Assembly: GCA_018822105.1 (NCBI GenBank)
Contig: JAHJLB010000023.1
Location: forward strand, 1-64,000
Source of the DNA: Pseudomonadota bacterium
Lineage (GTDB): Bacteria; Desulfobacterota; Desulfovibrionia; Desulfovibrionales; Desulfovibrionaceae
Direction: 5' to 3'
DNA length: 64,000 nt
Shown: positions 16,209 to 24,191 of the stretch, in pieces
Layout: each line of letters begins with the position of its first letter
How positions within the stretch are numbered: position 1 is the stretch's first letter
Translations under genes and position numbers: made by a program
Notes under the pieces: model-generated
What the model was told of the DNA's origin: nothing
Database searches by the model: none
The model's input: only the letters and a program-made list of their open reading frames with translations

Positions 16209-17609
16209 ATGATCCAGAGCGCCTCTTCCACTCGCCTCATCCGCACCGTCCGCCGTCTGGCCGCCGTTGCCGGTGCCGTGGCCCTGTTTGCTGCCCTGCT
16301 GGCCGTCGGCGCCTGCGGCAGGGACGACGACAAGGGCGGCAAGGGCAAGCGGCCCGTGCCCGTGGCCGTGGCCGAGGCCCAGTCCATGAACGTGCCTGTG
16401 CTCGTTGCCGCCATCGGCAACGTCGAGGCCTACGCCAGCGTGGCCGTGAAGCCCCAGGTGGGCGGCACCATCGCCCGCCAGCTGGTGCGCGACGGACAGG
16501 ACGTGGCCAAGGGCACGGCACTCTTCACCATCGACCAGCGCACCTACCAGGCCTCGGTGCAGGAGGCTTTGGCGCGCCTGCAAAAGGACGAGGCCCAGTC
16601 CAAAAAATCCGAGGACGACCTGCGCCGCTTCCAGGCCCTGTTCGAACAGGGGGCCGTGAGCCGCGAGCAGCTGGAGCAGGTCCAGGCCAACGCCATAGGC
16701 CTGCGCGCCTCCCTGGCCCTGGACCGCGCCCAGGTGCAGCAGGCCCGGCTTCAGCTCGGCTACGCCAGCATCACCTCGCCCATCGCGGGCCGCGCCGGGC
16801 ATGTGCTCGTGCAGGAGGGCAACGTGGTCAAGGCCAACGATGACCGCGTGCTGGTGGTCATAAATCAGGTCGAGCCCATCTTCGTCAGCTTTTCCGTGCC
16901 AGAGGGCCACCTGGCCGAAATCCAGCGGCAGTCCCGCCTGGGCCTGCTGCGGGTGGAGACGCGCAGCGCCGAGGGCGAGGTCCTGGACGCCGGGGAGCTC
17001 TCCAGCATCGACAACGCCGTGGACAGGGCCACGGGCACCATCCGCCTCAAGGCCACCTTCGCCAACAAGGAGCGCAAGCTCTGGCCCGGGCAGTTCGTGC
17101 GCGCGCACCTGCGCCTGGCCGAACGCGAGAACGCCGTGGTGGTGCCGGCCCAGGCCGTGCAGACCGGCGTTTCCGGCCCCTTCGTCTTCGTGGTCAAGGC
17201 GGACCTGACCGTGGACATGCGCAGCGTGGGCGTGCTCCCGGGCCCGGACCAGTCCGTGGTGGTGGAGCGCGGCCTGGCCCCGGGGGAAAAGGTCGTGGTG
17301 GACGGGCAGTCCATGCTGGTGCCCGGCTCCCTGGTGGAGATCAAGACCCCTGGCGGCAAGGACGAGGCCCAGCCCAAGGCTCCTGCGGCCAAGCCTGCGG
17401 AGGCCCAGCCCCCAACCGCGCCGGCCAAACAGGAGCAGGGGCCGCAGCCTTCGGCCATGCAGGCTCCGCTTGCGCCAGTTCCGGCCGCTCAGGCCAAGGC
17501 GGCGCCAAACAAGGCTGCGCCTCCGCCCAAGGCCTCTTCGGCCTCGGCCCCGGCTGAAAAGGCACCGGCAGGCGCAAACGCCGACCAACCCGCTGGCAGC
17601 GCCCCGTGA
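16209..17609 (+). CDS. RND efflux membrane fusion lipoprotein
   Basis: A 466-residue periplasmic adaptor. The N-terminal signal ends in a lipobox-like AVGAC (about residues 33-37), suggesting lipid anchoring. The biotinyl-lipoyl-like segments SVAVKPQVGGTI and ITSPIAGRAG flank a helical hairpin (about 100-170). The C-terminal 100 residues are an Ala/Pro/Lys-rich low-complexity tail, unusual for the family. The start is the ATG at 16209; the open frame extends upstream but overlaps tetR. The stop overlaps the pump gene by four bases (GTGA). Confidence 0.88.
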   Translation: MIQSASSTRLIRTVRRLAAVAGAVALFAALLAVGACGRDDDKGGKGKRPVPVAVAEAQSMNVPVLVAAIGNVEAYASVAVKPQVGGTIARQLVRDGQDVAKGTALFTIDQRTYQASVQEALARLQKDEAQSKKSEDDLRRFQALFEQGAVSREQLEQVQANAIGLRASLALDRAQVQQARLQLGYASITSPIAGRAGHVLVQEGNVVKANDDRVLVVINQVEPIFVSFSVPEGHLAEIQRQSRLGLLRVETRSAEGEVLDAGELSSIDNAVDRATGTIRLKATFANKERKLWPGQFVRAHLRLAERENAVVVPAQAVQTGVSGPFVFVVKADLTVDMRSVGVLPGPDQSVVVERGLAPGEKVVVDGQSMLVPGSLVEIKTPGGKDEAQPKAPAAKPAEAQPPTAPAKQEQGPQPSAMQAPLAPVPAAQAKAAPNKAAPPPKASSASAPAEKAPAGANADQPAGSAP

Positions 17610-20600
17610 ATCCGGCCAGAATCTTCATCGAACGCCCGGTGATGACCACCCTGGTCATGGCCGCCATCCTCATCTTCGGCGTCATGGCCTATTTCAAGCT
17701 GCCCGTGAGCGACCTGCCCAACGTGGACTTCCCCACCCTGCAGGTGTCGGCCAGCATGCCCGGGGCCAGCCCGGAGACCATGGCAGCAAGCATCGCCACG
17801 CCCCTGGAGAAGGAGTTCTCCAACATCGCGGGCATCGACTCCATGACCTCCACCAACACCCTGGGCAGCACGCGCATCACCCTGCAGTTCAGCCTGGAGC
17901 GCAACATCGACGCCGCGGCCCAGGACGTGCAGGCGGCCATCGCCTCGGCCACGCGCAACCTGCCCTCGGACCTGCCCACCCCCCCGGTGCTGCGCAAGGT
18001 CAACCCCGCGGACCAGCCCATCCTGTACCTGGCCGTGTCCTCGCCCACCATGCCGCTCTACCAGGTCAGCGAACTGGCCGAAACGCTGCTGGCCCAGAGG
18101 ATCTCCATGATCAGCGGCGTGGCCCAGGTCATGATCTACGGACAGCAGAAGTACGCCGTGCGCGTGCAGCTGGACCCCAGCCAGCTGGCCAGCCGGGAGA
18201 TCGGCGTGGACGAGGTGGCCGCCGCCGTGCGTACGGGCAACTCGAACATCGCCACAGGCACCTTGAGCGGCCCCCTGCGCGAATACACGGTGCAGGCCAG
18301 CGGCCAGCTGAACGACGCCAAGGCCTACCGCCCGCTGGTGGTGGCCTTCCGGGGCGGCGCGCCCGTGCGCCTGGCCGACGTGGGCGACGCCATCGACTCC
18401 GCCGAGAACAACAAGCGCTTCAACCGCTTCAACCGCGTGCCCGCCCTCGTGCTGGCCGTGCAGCGCCAGCCCGGCACCAACACCGTGGGCGTGGTGGACG
18501 CCATCAAGAAGGTGCTGCCCGCCTACACCAGCCAGCTGCCCGCCTCGGTGAAGGTGGAGACCCTCATCGACCGCTCGGAGTCCATCCGCGAGAGCGTGGA
18601 CGACGTGAAGTTCACCCTGGTGCTCACGGTGCTGCTGGTGGTGCTGGTGATCTTTTTGTTCCTCAGAAACGTCTCGGCCACCATCATCCCCAGCCTGGCC
18701 CTGCCCATGAGCGTCATCGGCACCTTCGCCTGCATGCTCCAGTTCAAGTTCAACCTGGACAACATCTCGCTCATGGCGCTCACCCTGGCCGTGGGCTTCG
18801 TGGTGGACGACGCCATCGTGGTGCTGGAGAACATCGTGCGCCACACCGAGGCGGGCATGCTCCCGCGCGAGGCCGCCCTCAAGGGCTCCCAGGAGATCGG
18901 CTTCACCATCGTGTCCATGACCATCTCGCTCGCCGCCGTGTTCCTCCCGGTGCTGTTCATGGGCGGTGTGGTGGGCCGGCTGTTCAACGAGTTCGCCGTG
19001 ACCATCATGGCGGCCATCCTCATCTCCGGCTTCGTGTCCCTGTCGCTGACGCCCATGCTGGCCAGCCTCATGCTCAAGCCCGGGGCGCACACCGCCGAGC
19101 ACGGCCGCTTCTACGCCGTCACCGAGCGCGGCTTCCAGGCCCTGCTGCGGCTCTACGACACCACCCTGAAATGGACCATGCGCCACCGCCGGGCCACCCT
19201 GGCCTTCTCCCTGGCGCTCCTGCTCGCCACCGCCGGGCTCTTCGTCCTCATCCCCAAGGGCTTCATCCCCAGCGAGGACATCGGCCAGCTGGTGGGCGTC
19301 ACCGAGGCCGAGCAGGGCATCTCCATCGAGTACATGCAGGAGCACCAGAACCGCGTGGCCGACGTCATCGCGGCCGACCCCAACGTGGAGGGCTTCATGT
19401 CCCTGGTTGGCGCCGGCGGCCCCAACCCGGCGGGCAATTCCGGCCGCCTGCTCATCCGCCTGAAGCCCCGCCGCCAGCGCAGCATGAGCGCGGACGAGGT
19501 GCTGCAGTCCCTGCGCAAAAAGCTCGCCGGCGTGGTGGGCATCAAGACCTTCCTGCAAAACCCGCCGCCCATCAACCTGGGCGCCAGCTACACCAAGGCC
19601 CTCTACCAGTTCAGCCTGCAGAGCCCGAACACCGCCGAGTTGTTCCAGCACGCCCAGGCCCTGGAGGCGCGCCTGCGCGAGCTGCCCGAGCTCCAGGACG
19701 TGAACAGCGACCTGCAGCTGAAGAACCCGCAGCTCAACCTGACCATCGACCGCGACAAGGCCGCGGCCCTGGGCCTCACGGCCATGCAGATCGAGGACGC
19801 CCTGGGCATCGCCTATGGCCCGCGCGAGGTCTCGACCATCTTTGCCCCCAACAATTCCTACAAGGTGCTCATGGAGCTGGCCCCGAAGTTCCAGCGCGAT
19901 CCCCAGGCCATCAACCTGCTGTACGTGCGCGCGGCCTCGGGCAAGCTGGTGCCCCTGCCCTCGTTGATCAGGCAGAGCGCGGGCGTGGGCCCCATGGCGG
20001 TCAACCACTCAGGCCAGCTGCCCTCGGTGACCATCTCCTTCAACCTCAAGCCCGGCGTGTCGCTGGGCCAGGCCGTGGACAAGGTCCAGGGCCTGGCGCG
20101 CGATGCCCTGCCCGCCGGATTCAGCACCACCTTCCAGGGCACGGCCCAGGCCTTCAAGTCCTCCTTCCAGGGTCTATGGGCGCTGCTGATCGTCTCCATC
20201 GTGGTCATCTACATCGTGCTGGGCATCCTCTACGAAAGCTTCATCCACCCGCTGACCATCCTCTCGGGGCTGCCGAGCGCGGGCGCGGGGGCGCTTTTGA
20301 CCCTCATGCTCTTCCGGCTGGACCTCAACCTCTACGGCTTTGTGGGCATCATCATGCTCATCGGCATCGTGAAGAAGAACGCCATCATGATGATCGACTT
20401 CGCCCTGGAGGCGCAGCGGACCCAGGGCAAGGACGGGGCCACGGCCATCTACGAGGGCGCCCTGGTGCGCTTCCGGCCCATCATGATGACCACCATGGCC
20501 GCGCTCATGGGCACCCTGCCCATCGCCCTGGGCTTCGGCGCAGGGGCCGAGGCGCGCAGGCCTCTCGGCCTGGCCGTGGTGGGCGGGCTCATGGTCTCGC

Positions 20601-20749
20601 AGCTCCTGACCCTGTATTTCACGCCCGTGTACTATGTGTACCTGGACAAGGCCCAGCGCAAATTCTCCGGCCTGTTCGGCCGCAATAAAGGCGGCCAGGC
20701 CCCAGGAGTAACCGCGCCTGCGGCGGACAAGGGGCCTGAGGCTCCTTGA
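17606..20749 (+). CDS. RND-family inner membrane efflux pump (MdtB/MuxB-like)
   Basis: A 1047-residue HAE1-type proton antiporter. The N-terminus MNPARIFIERPVMTTLVM and the early LPVSDLPNVDFPT block are typical of the MdtB/MdtC/MuxB subgroup. The proton-relay Asp pair lies in helix 4 (VGFVVDDAIVVLENIVRH), and helix 10-11 holds GFVGIIMLIGIVKKNAIMM. The start is GTG, overlapping the MFP gene. No outer-membrane TolC-like gene follows, so the channel must come from elsewhere. Substrate not predictable. Confidence 0.93.
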   Translation: MNPARIFIERPVMTTLVMAAILIFGVMAYFKLPVSDLPNVDFPTLQVSASMPGASPETMAASIATPLEKEFSNIAGIDSMTSTNTLGSTRITLQFSLERNIDAAAQDVQAAIASATRNLPSDLPTPPVLRKVNPADQPILYLAVSSPTMPLYQVSELAETLLAQRISMISGVAQVMIYGQQKYAVRVQLDPSQLASREIGVDEVAAAVRTGNSNIATGTLSGPLREYTVQASGQLNDAKAYRPLVVAFRGGAPVRLADVGDAIDSAENNKRFNRFNRVPALVLAVQRQPGTNTVGVVDAIKKVLPAYTSQLPASVKVETLIDRSESIRESVDDVKFTLVLTVLLVVLVIFLFLRNVSATIIPSLALPMSVIGTFACMLQFKFNLDNISLMALTLAVGFVVDDAIVVLENIVRHTEAGMLPREAALKGSQEIGFTIVSMTISLAAVFLPVLFMGGVVGRLFNEFAVTIMAAILISGFVSLSLTPMLASLMLKPGAHTAEHGRFYAVTERGFQALLRLYDTTLKWTMRHRRATLAFSLALLLATAGLFVLIPKGFIPSEDIGQLVGVTEAEQGISIEYMQEHQNRVADVIAADPNVEGFMSLVGAGGPNPAGNSGRLLIRLKPRRQRSMSADEVLQSLRKKLAGVVGIKTFLQNPPPINLGASYTKALYQFSLQSPNTAELFQHAQALEARLRELPELQDVNSDLQLKNPQLNLTIDRDKAAALGLTAMQIEDALGIAYGPREVSTIFAPNNSYKVLMELAPKFQRDPQAINLLYVRAASGKLVPLPSLIRQSAGVGPMAVNHSGQLPSVTISFNLKPGVSLGQAVDKVQGLARDALPAGFSTTFQGTAQAFKSSFQGLWALLIVSIVVIYIVLGILYESFIHPLTILSGLPSAGAGALLTLMLFRLDLNLYGFVGIIMLIGIVKKNAIMMIDFALEAQRTQGKDGATAIYEGALVRFRPIMMTTMAALMGTLPIALGFGAGAEARRPLGLAVVGGLMVSQLLTLYFTPVYYVYLDKAQRKFSGLFGRNKGGQAPGVTAPAADKGPEAP

Positions 20750-20762
20750 TACCCCCACTTCA

Positions 20763-20807
20763 CGCCGAAAGGGCCGGTTCAGTCTTCCTGAACCGGCCCT
20801 TTCGGCG
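20763..20807. terminator. Perfect 20-bp bidirectional terminator
   Basis: CGCCGAAAGGGCCGGTTCAG pairs perfectly with its complement across a TCTTC loop. It lies between the convergent RND pump and csoR-family genes. Confidence 0.8.
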
Positions 20808-20828
20808 TCGTGGCGGGGTCCGGGCCCG

Positions 20829-21116
20829 CTAGCCGTCGATGAAATCCGAGATGAGCTTGACGAGCTTTTCGTACTGGGCCACGGGATCTCCTGTGGCCTC
20901 GGACTGCTCCTGGCAGCGCATGATGTAGCGGCGCATGATCTGTCCCGTGGCCGAGCGCAGGGCCGAGCGCACGGCCCGCACCTGCACCAGGATGTCCTCG
21001 CACTCCTTGCCCTCTTCGATCATGCGCTGGATGCCGCGGATCTGCCCCTCGATGCGCTTCATGCGCGCGATGACATCCTTCTTGAGGCCTTCCTGATCCT
21101 TGATATCCTTGGCCAT
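20829..21116 (-). CDS. CsoR-family repressor, CstR-like persulfide sensor
   Basis: A 95-residue all-helical repressor of the CsoR/FrmR/CstR family, with the hallmark RMKRIEGQIRGIQRMIEEG. Copper-sensing CsoR uses a C-H-C set. Here Cys39 (KECEDIL) and Cys68 (YIMRCQ) are kept, but the His four residues before the second Cys is Tyr. Loss of this His with retention of both Cys is the pattern of CstR, which senses persulfides through a di- or polysulfide bridge. It follows a triple-rhodanese gene and a PhsA-like operon, which supports sulfur sensing. The start is the ATG at 21114-21116, preceded by GGAGG. Confidence 0.85.
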   Translation of the reverse strand: MAKDIKDQEGLKKDVIARMKRIEGQIRGIQRMIEEGKECEDILVQVRAVRSALRSATGQIMRRYIMRCQEQSEATGDPVAQYEKLVKLISDFIDG

Positions 21117-21440
21117 GTCAGCCTCCTTTGGCTCCTGGGCGTCGGCATGTCCCAAGCACATCCGGCGGCAGAACCGCTGCCTCCGCCCCTGCCCCTCTCC
21201 CCCATGCCCGCATGGGGTACTCAGGCGGCAGCGCGCACCCGTCACCCTCATGTTTGGCACCAATTCCAGCCCTTGGCAAGGGGCTGCCGGCCAAAGAATG
21301 CTGCGGTGGCCGCCAGAATGGTTCGGACCAGGGACTGCTGGCGGAATAGTTCGGATCGCATCAATCTGATTCGCTGCACGGCGCCACGCCCGCCAGGAGG
21401 CCGCAGACGACGCTGCGCCACGGCCTCCTGGCGGCACGGG
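21117..21440. other. Intergenic region between rhodanese and csoR-family genes
   Basis: 324 bases. A 12-bp stem, CGCCAGGAGGCC at 21391-21402 with its complement at 21422-21433, lies just after the rhodanese stop and contains a nested GCAG/CTGC pair. It may attenuate read-through. Nearer the repressor gene, CCCCATGC/GCATGGGG at 21200-21217, followed by GTAC, resembles the GTACCC...GGG palindromes upstream of the operon and may be an autoregulatory operator. No gene is seen here. Confidence 0.5.
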
Positions 21441-22604
21441 CTATTTCTTCTTGTTGTCCGTGATCTCGCAGACATTGTCCTTGGAGCACGTAATGGTGGC
21501 CTCCAGGTAGTACACGTCCTTGACATCCTTGCGCATTTCCCTGGTCATGTAGAAGGCCTCGCCGCTGCGCGCGCCGGTGGTGCAGGCAAAGACCACGGGC
21601 CTGTCAAAGGCCATGCCCTTGAGCTTCTTCTCCAGCTCGTTCACGGTCATGTTCACTGCGCCCTTGATGTGCCCGGCCTTGAACTCGTCGGGCTCGCGCA
21701 CGTCGATGACCATCAGGCTCTCGGGCTTCTCGGCCAGGATCTTCTTGAACTGCTCCACGTTGAAGGCGCCCTCCGCGCCGCCGGCCTGGACCTTGAGGCC
21801 GCCGCCAGCCGCGCCGTAGGCCTTGGTCCAGGCGGGCTCGCCGGCCTCGAAGACCTTCACGTTGCTGTAGCCGAGGGCCAGGGCCTTCTTGGCGCTGGAA
21901 TGGCTCAAGGGGCAGGCGTAGCCGCCGCAGAAGAACACCAGCTGCGCGGCCTTGTCCGCGGGCAGCAGGCCGGTCTTCTTGTCAAAGGCGGAGTCCGGGA
22001 TGGAGATGGCCGAGGGGATGCTGCCCTCCAGGAACTTGACCAGGGGCCGGGAGTCCACCAGGAGGAAGGTCTCGCCCTTGGTGATCATGTCCTTGACTGT
22101 CTCCAGGCCGATGGCCGGATAGACGTCGACCGCCTTGGCGGCGGGCTTGGCCTTGCGGCCCTTGGCCGACGCTGCGGCCTTGGCCGGCAGACCGGCCTTG
22201 ACCCATTCCGGATAGCCGCCGGGGAACACCTTCACGTTCACATAGCCCAGGGCCTCGGCCTTTTTGGCGGAGGAATGGGAGAGCCTGCACTCCGGGCCCT
22301 CGCAGTAATAGACCAGGGTGGTGTTCTTGTCCTTGGGCAGCAGGTCGAGCTTCTTCTCGAACTCGCTGTCCGGGATGGAGATGGCCGTGGGGATGTAGCC
22401 CTGCGCATACTTGGTCATGTAGGGACGGGCGTCGATGAGCACCACGCCCTCGGGGTGCGGCACCTTGACCAGGGGTTTCACGTATTCGATGGTCACAAGG
22501 TTCTTGTAGAACCAGTCCGGGTTGGCCGCCTGGGCCGTGGCCGCGAAGGCCAGGGCCAAAAGCGACAGCAGGAAGATTTGAGTCATCCGCTTCATGGTGC
22601 GCAT
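21441..22604 (-). CDS. Exported triple-rhodanese protein
   Basis: A 387-residue protein with a Sec signal peptide (about 1-26) and three rhodanese domains, about 35-140, 165-270 and 285-380. Each has a candidate active-site Cys: YYCEGPEC, FFCGGYAC and FACTTGARS. The first two domains also share an RLSHSSAKK/PLSHSSAKK block and a second Cys four residues after the first, so they look like an internal duplication. Rhodaneses carry sulfane sulfur as a cysteine persulfide. In the periplasm this protein could pass sulfur to or from the neighbouring molybdopterin enzyme. The start is the first ATG, with AGGAGAG upstream. Confidence 0.87.
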   Translation of the reverse strand: MRTMKRMTQIFLLSLLALAFAATAQAANPDWFYKNLVTIEYVKPLVKVPHPEGVVLIDARPYMTKYAQGYIPTAISIPDSEFEKKLDLLPKDKNTTLVYYCEGPECRLSHSSAKKAEALGYVNVKVFPGGYPEWVKAGLPAKAAASAKGRKAKPAAKAVDVYPAIGLETVKDMITKGETFLLVDSRPLVKFLEGSIPSAISIPDSAFDKKTGLLPADKAAQLVFFCGGYACPLSHSSAKKALALGYSNVKVFEAGEPAWTKAYGAAGGGLKVQAGGAEGAFNVEQFKKILAEKPESLMVIDVREPDEFKAGHIKGAVNMTVNELEKKLKGMAFDRPVVFACTTGARSGEAFYMTREMRKDVKDVYYLEATITCSKDNVCEITDNKKK

Positions 22605-22669
22605 CGCTCTCTCCTAGTGTTCGAGGGTTTGTTCATAGCCACGGGCCGGAGCGGTCCTCCGCGCCCGGA

Positions 22670-23419
22670 TCAACCGTTTTCGCCGGCGCCCGGCCCGTCC
22701 TTGTCCTGGGCGCTATTCTCCAGCGCGTCCTTCTCCAGCGCGTCGAGCCACAGCCCGTGGTGGTGCCGGGCATAGTCCTCGGGCACATGGCCCGTGAACA
22801 TGCTGCGCAGGCCGGGCCTTTCCTCCGGCGAGACGGCCGCCATGTAGATGTGCACCAGGAGCCCTGCGAAGACCAGGCCCACAGCCAGGTAGTGCAGGGT
22901 CACGGCCCAGCCCACGAGCCCCGTGGCCGAGGCCGGGAGGACCTTGGCGGAGAGGAGCAGCACCAGGCCCGTGAGCGCGATGGCCGCGCCGCCCAGCACC
23001 GAGGCCTGGGCAAAGGCCTTCTGGCCCATGTTGTAGTAGCCCTGGGGCGGCAGCTCGCCGCCGACCCCGAGGGTCATGCGGCCCATCTTGCGCGCCAGCC
23101 AAGCGAAATCTCCGGGCCGGACGCTGAAGACCTCGCGCAGGAAGAACCGGGCCCCGCGAGCGTTCACCGCCAGGTACCATGCCAGCCCCAGCACCCAGAC
23201 CACGCCCGCGGCCTCGTGGAGGACGAGCAGCGCCGCGCCGCCCGCGCTGCCCCCGCCGAACAGGCTCCGCAGGGCGTCCGGCAGCCAGGCCCCCAGGGGG
23301 TTCAGCCGCTCGTTCTTGATGAGCCCCAGGCCGCTGACCAGCAGCACCAGCCAGCAGCCCGCGTTGAACCAGTGCATGAGGATGTCGGATTTGTCGTGGC
23401 GCCTGATGTCGCTACTCAT
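22670..23419 (-). CDS. Cytochrome b subunit, formate dehydrogenase gamma/thiosulfate reductase type
   Basis: A 249-residue membrane protein with four helices. The first pair of haem ligands is suggested by SDILMHWFNAGCW (helix 1) and LHEAAGV (helix 2); another His lies in HYLAVGLVFAGLLVHIYMA (helix 4). This is the FdnI-like cytochrome b561 fold, which exchanges electrons between the quinone pool and a periplasmic Fe-S subunit. Its start overlaps the end of the Fe-S gene by eight bases, so it is the membrane anchor of the same complex. Confidence 0.85.
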   Translation of the reverse strand: MSSDIRRHDKSDILMHWFNAGCWLVLLVSGLGLIKNERLNPLGAWLPDALRSLFGGGSAGGAALLVLHEAAGVVWVLGLAWYLAVNARGARFFLREVFSVRPGDFAWLARKMGRMTLGVGGELPPQGYYNMGQKAFAQASVLGGAAIALTGLVLLLSAKVLPASATGLVGWAVTLHYLAVGLVFAGLLVHIYMAAVSPEERPGLRSMFTGHVPEDYARHHHGLWLDALEKDALENSAQDKDGPGAGENG

Positions 23420-24191
23420 GGCCGTCCTCCTTCTTCTCCTGGCCAGGCCCCGCTGCAGGCCCGGCGCCGGCCATGAGCTGCCGGCCCAGCATGACCAGCA
23501 CGCCCAGGCCCGAGAGGCCCACGGCCCACCGCACCGCCGGGGCCACGACCCCGGCCAGGAAGTCGAAGCTCAGCGGGTCCGCCGGCTGCACGGTCCAGCC
23601 CTGGGGCGCGGTGGAGGCGATGTAGTACATGTTGGGCCTGGTGTCCTTCTGCCTGGCGATGATGCGCACCACCTTGCCCTGGTTGGCGGCCAGCAGCTTG
23701 GCCGCATCGCTGTCCGGGTCGTTGATGTCTCCGAACACGCGGGCCCGGGTGGGGCAGGTGTCCACGCAGGCCGGCGAGAGCCCAGCCGCCCGGCGCTCCG
23801 GGCAGTAGTCGCACTTGTCGGCGATGCGCTTTTCCGGGTCGCGGAAGCGCGCGCCATAGGGGCAGGCGGCAATGCAGTTGCCGCAGCCGATGCAGAGCCT
23901 GGGGTCGATGACCACTGTGCCGTCCGCGGCGTTCTTGTAGGTTGCGCCCGTGGGACAGGCGGCCACGCAGGTGGGCTCGTCGCAGTGCATGCAGGCCCCG
24001 GGCTGGAAATGCCCGCGGCCCAGCTTCCTGGACCCGCCGGGGCCGTTTTCAACGGGCGGCGCGGCCTCCTTGACCCAGTTGCGCCAGGTCCCGCGCGACA
24101 CATGGTTGGCCTGCTTGCAGGCGGCCAGGCAGCCCTTGCAGTCGATGCAGCGGGCCGAATCGATGACCATGGCGAGCTTTTGGGCGCTCAT
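23412..24191 (-). CDS. Four-cluster ferredoxin-type electron transfer subunit (PhsB/PsrB/NrfC-like)
   Basis: A 259-residue protein with four Cys clusters in the usual order: CIDCKGCLAAC, CMHCDEPTCVAAC, CIGCGNCIAAC and CDYC...CVDTC. It wires the molybdopterin subunit to the cytochrome b. A C-terminal hydrophobic segment (about 207-230) should anchor it, as in HybA-like proteins. It has no Sec signal of its own, so it probably crosses the membrane with the Tat-dependent catalytic subunit. It overlaps that gene by four bases. Confidence 0.9.
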   Translation of the reverse strand: MSAQKLAMVIDSARCIDCKGCLAACKQANHVSRGTWRNWVKEAAPPVENGPGGSRKLGRGHFQPGACMHCDEPTCVAACPTGATYKNAADGTVVIDPRLCIGCGNCIAACPYGARFRDPEKRIADKCDYCPERRAAGLSPACVDTCPTRARVFGDINDPDSDAAKLLAANQGKVVRIIARQKDTRPNMYYIASTAPQGWTVQPADPLSFDFLAGVVAPAVRWAVGLSGLGVLVMLGRQLMAGAGPAAGPGQEKKEDGHE

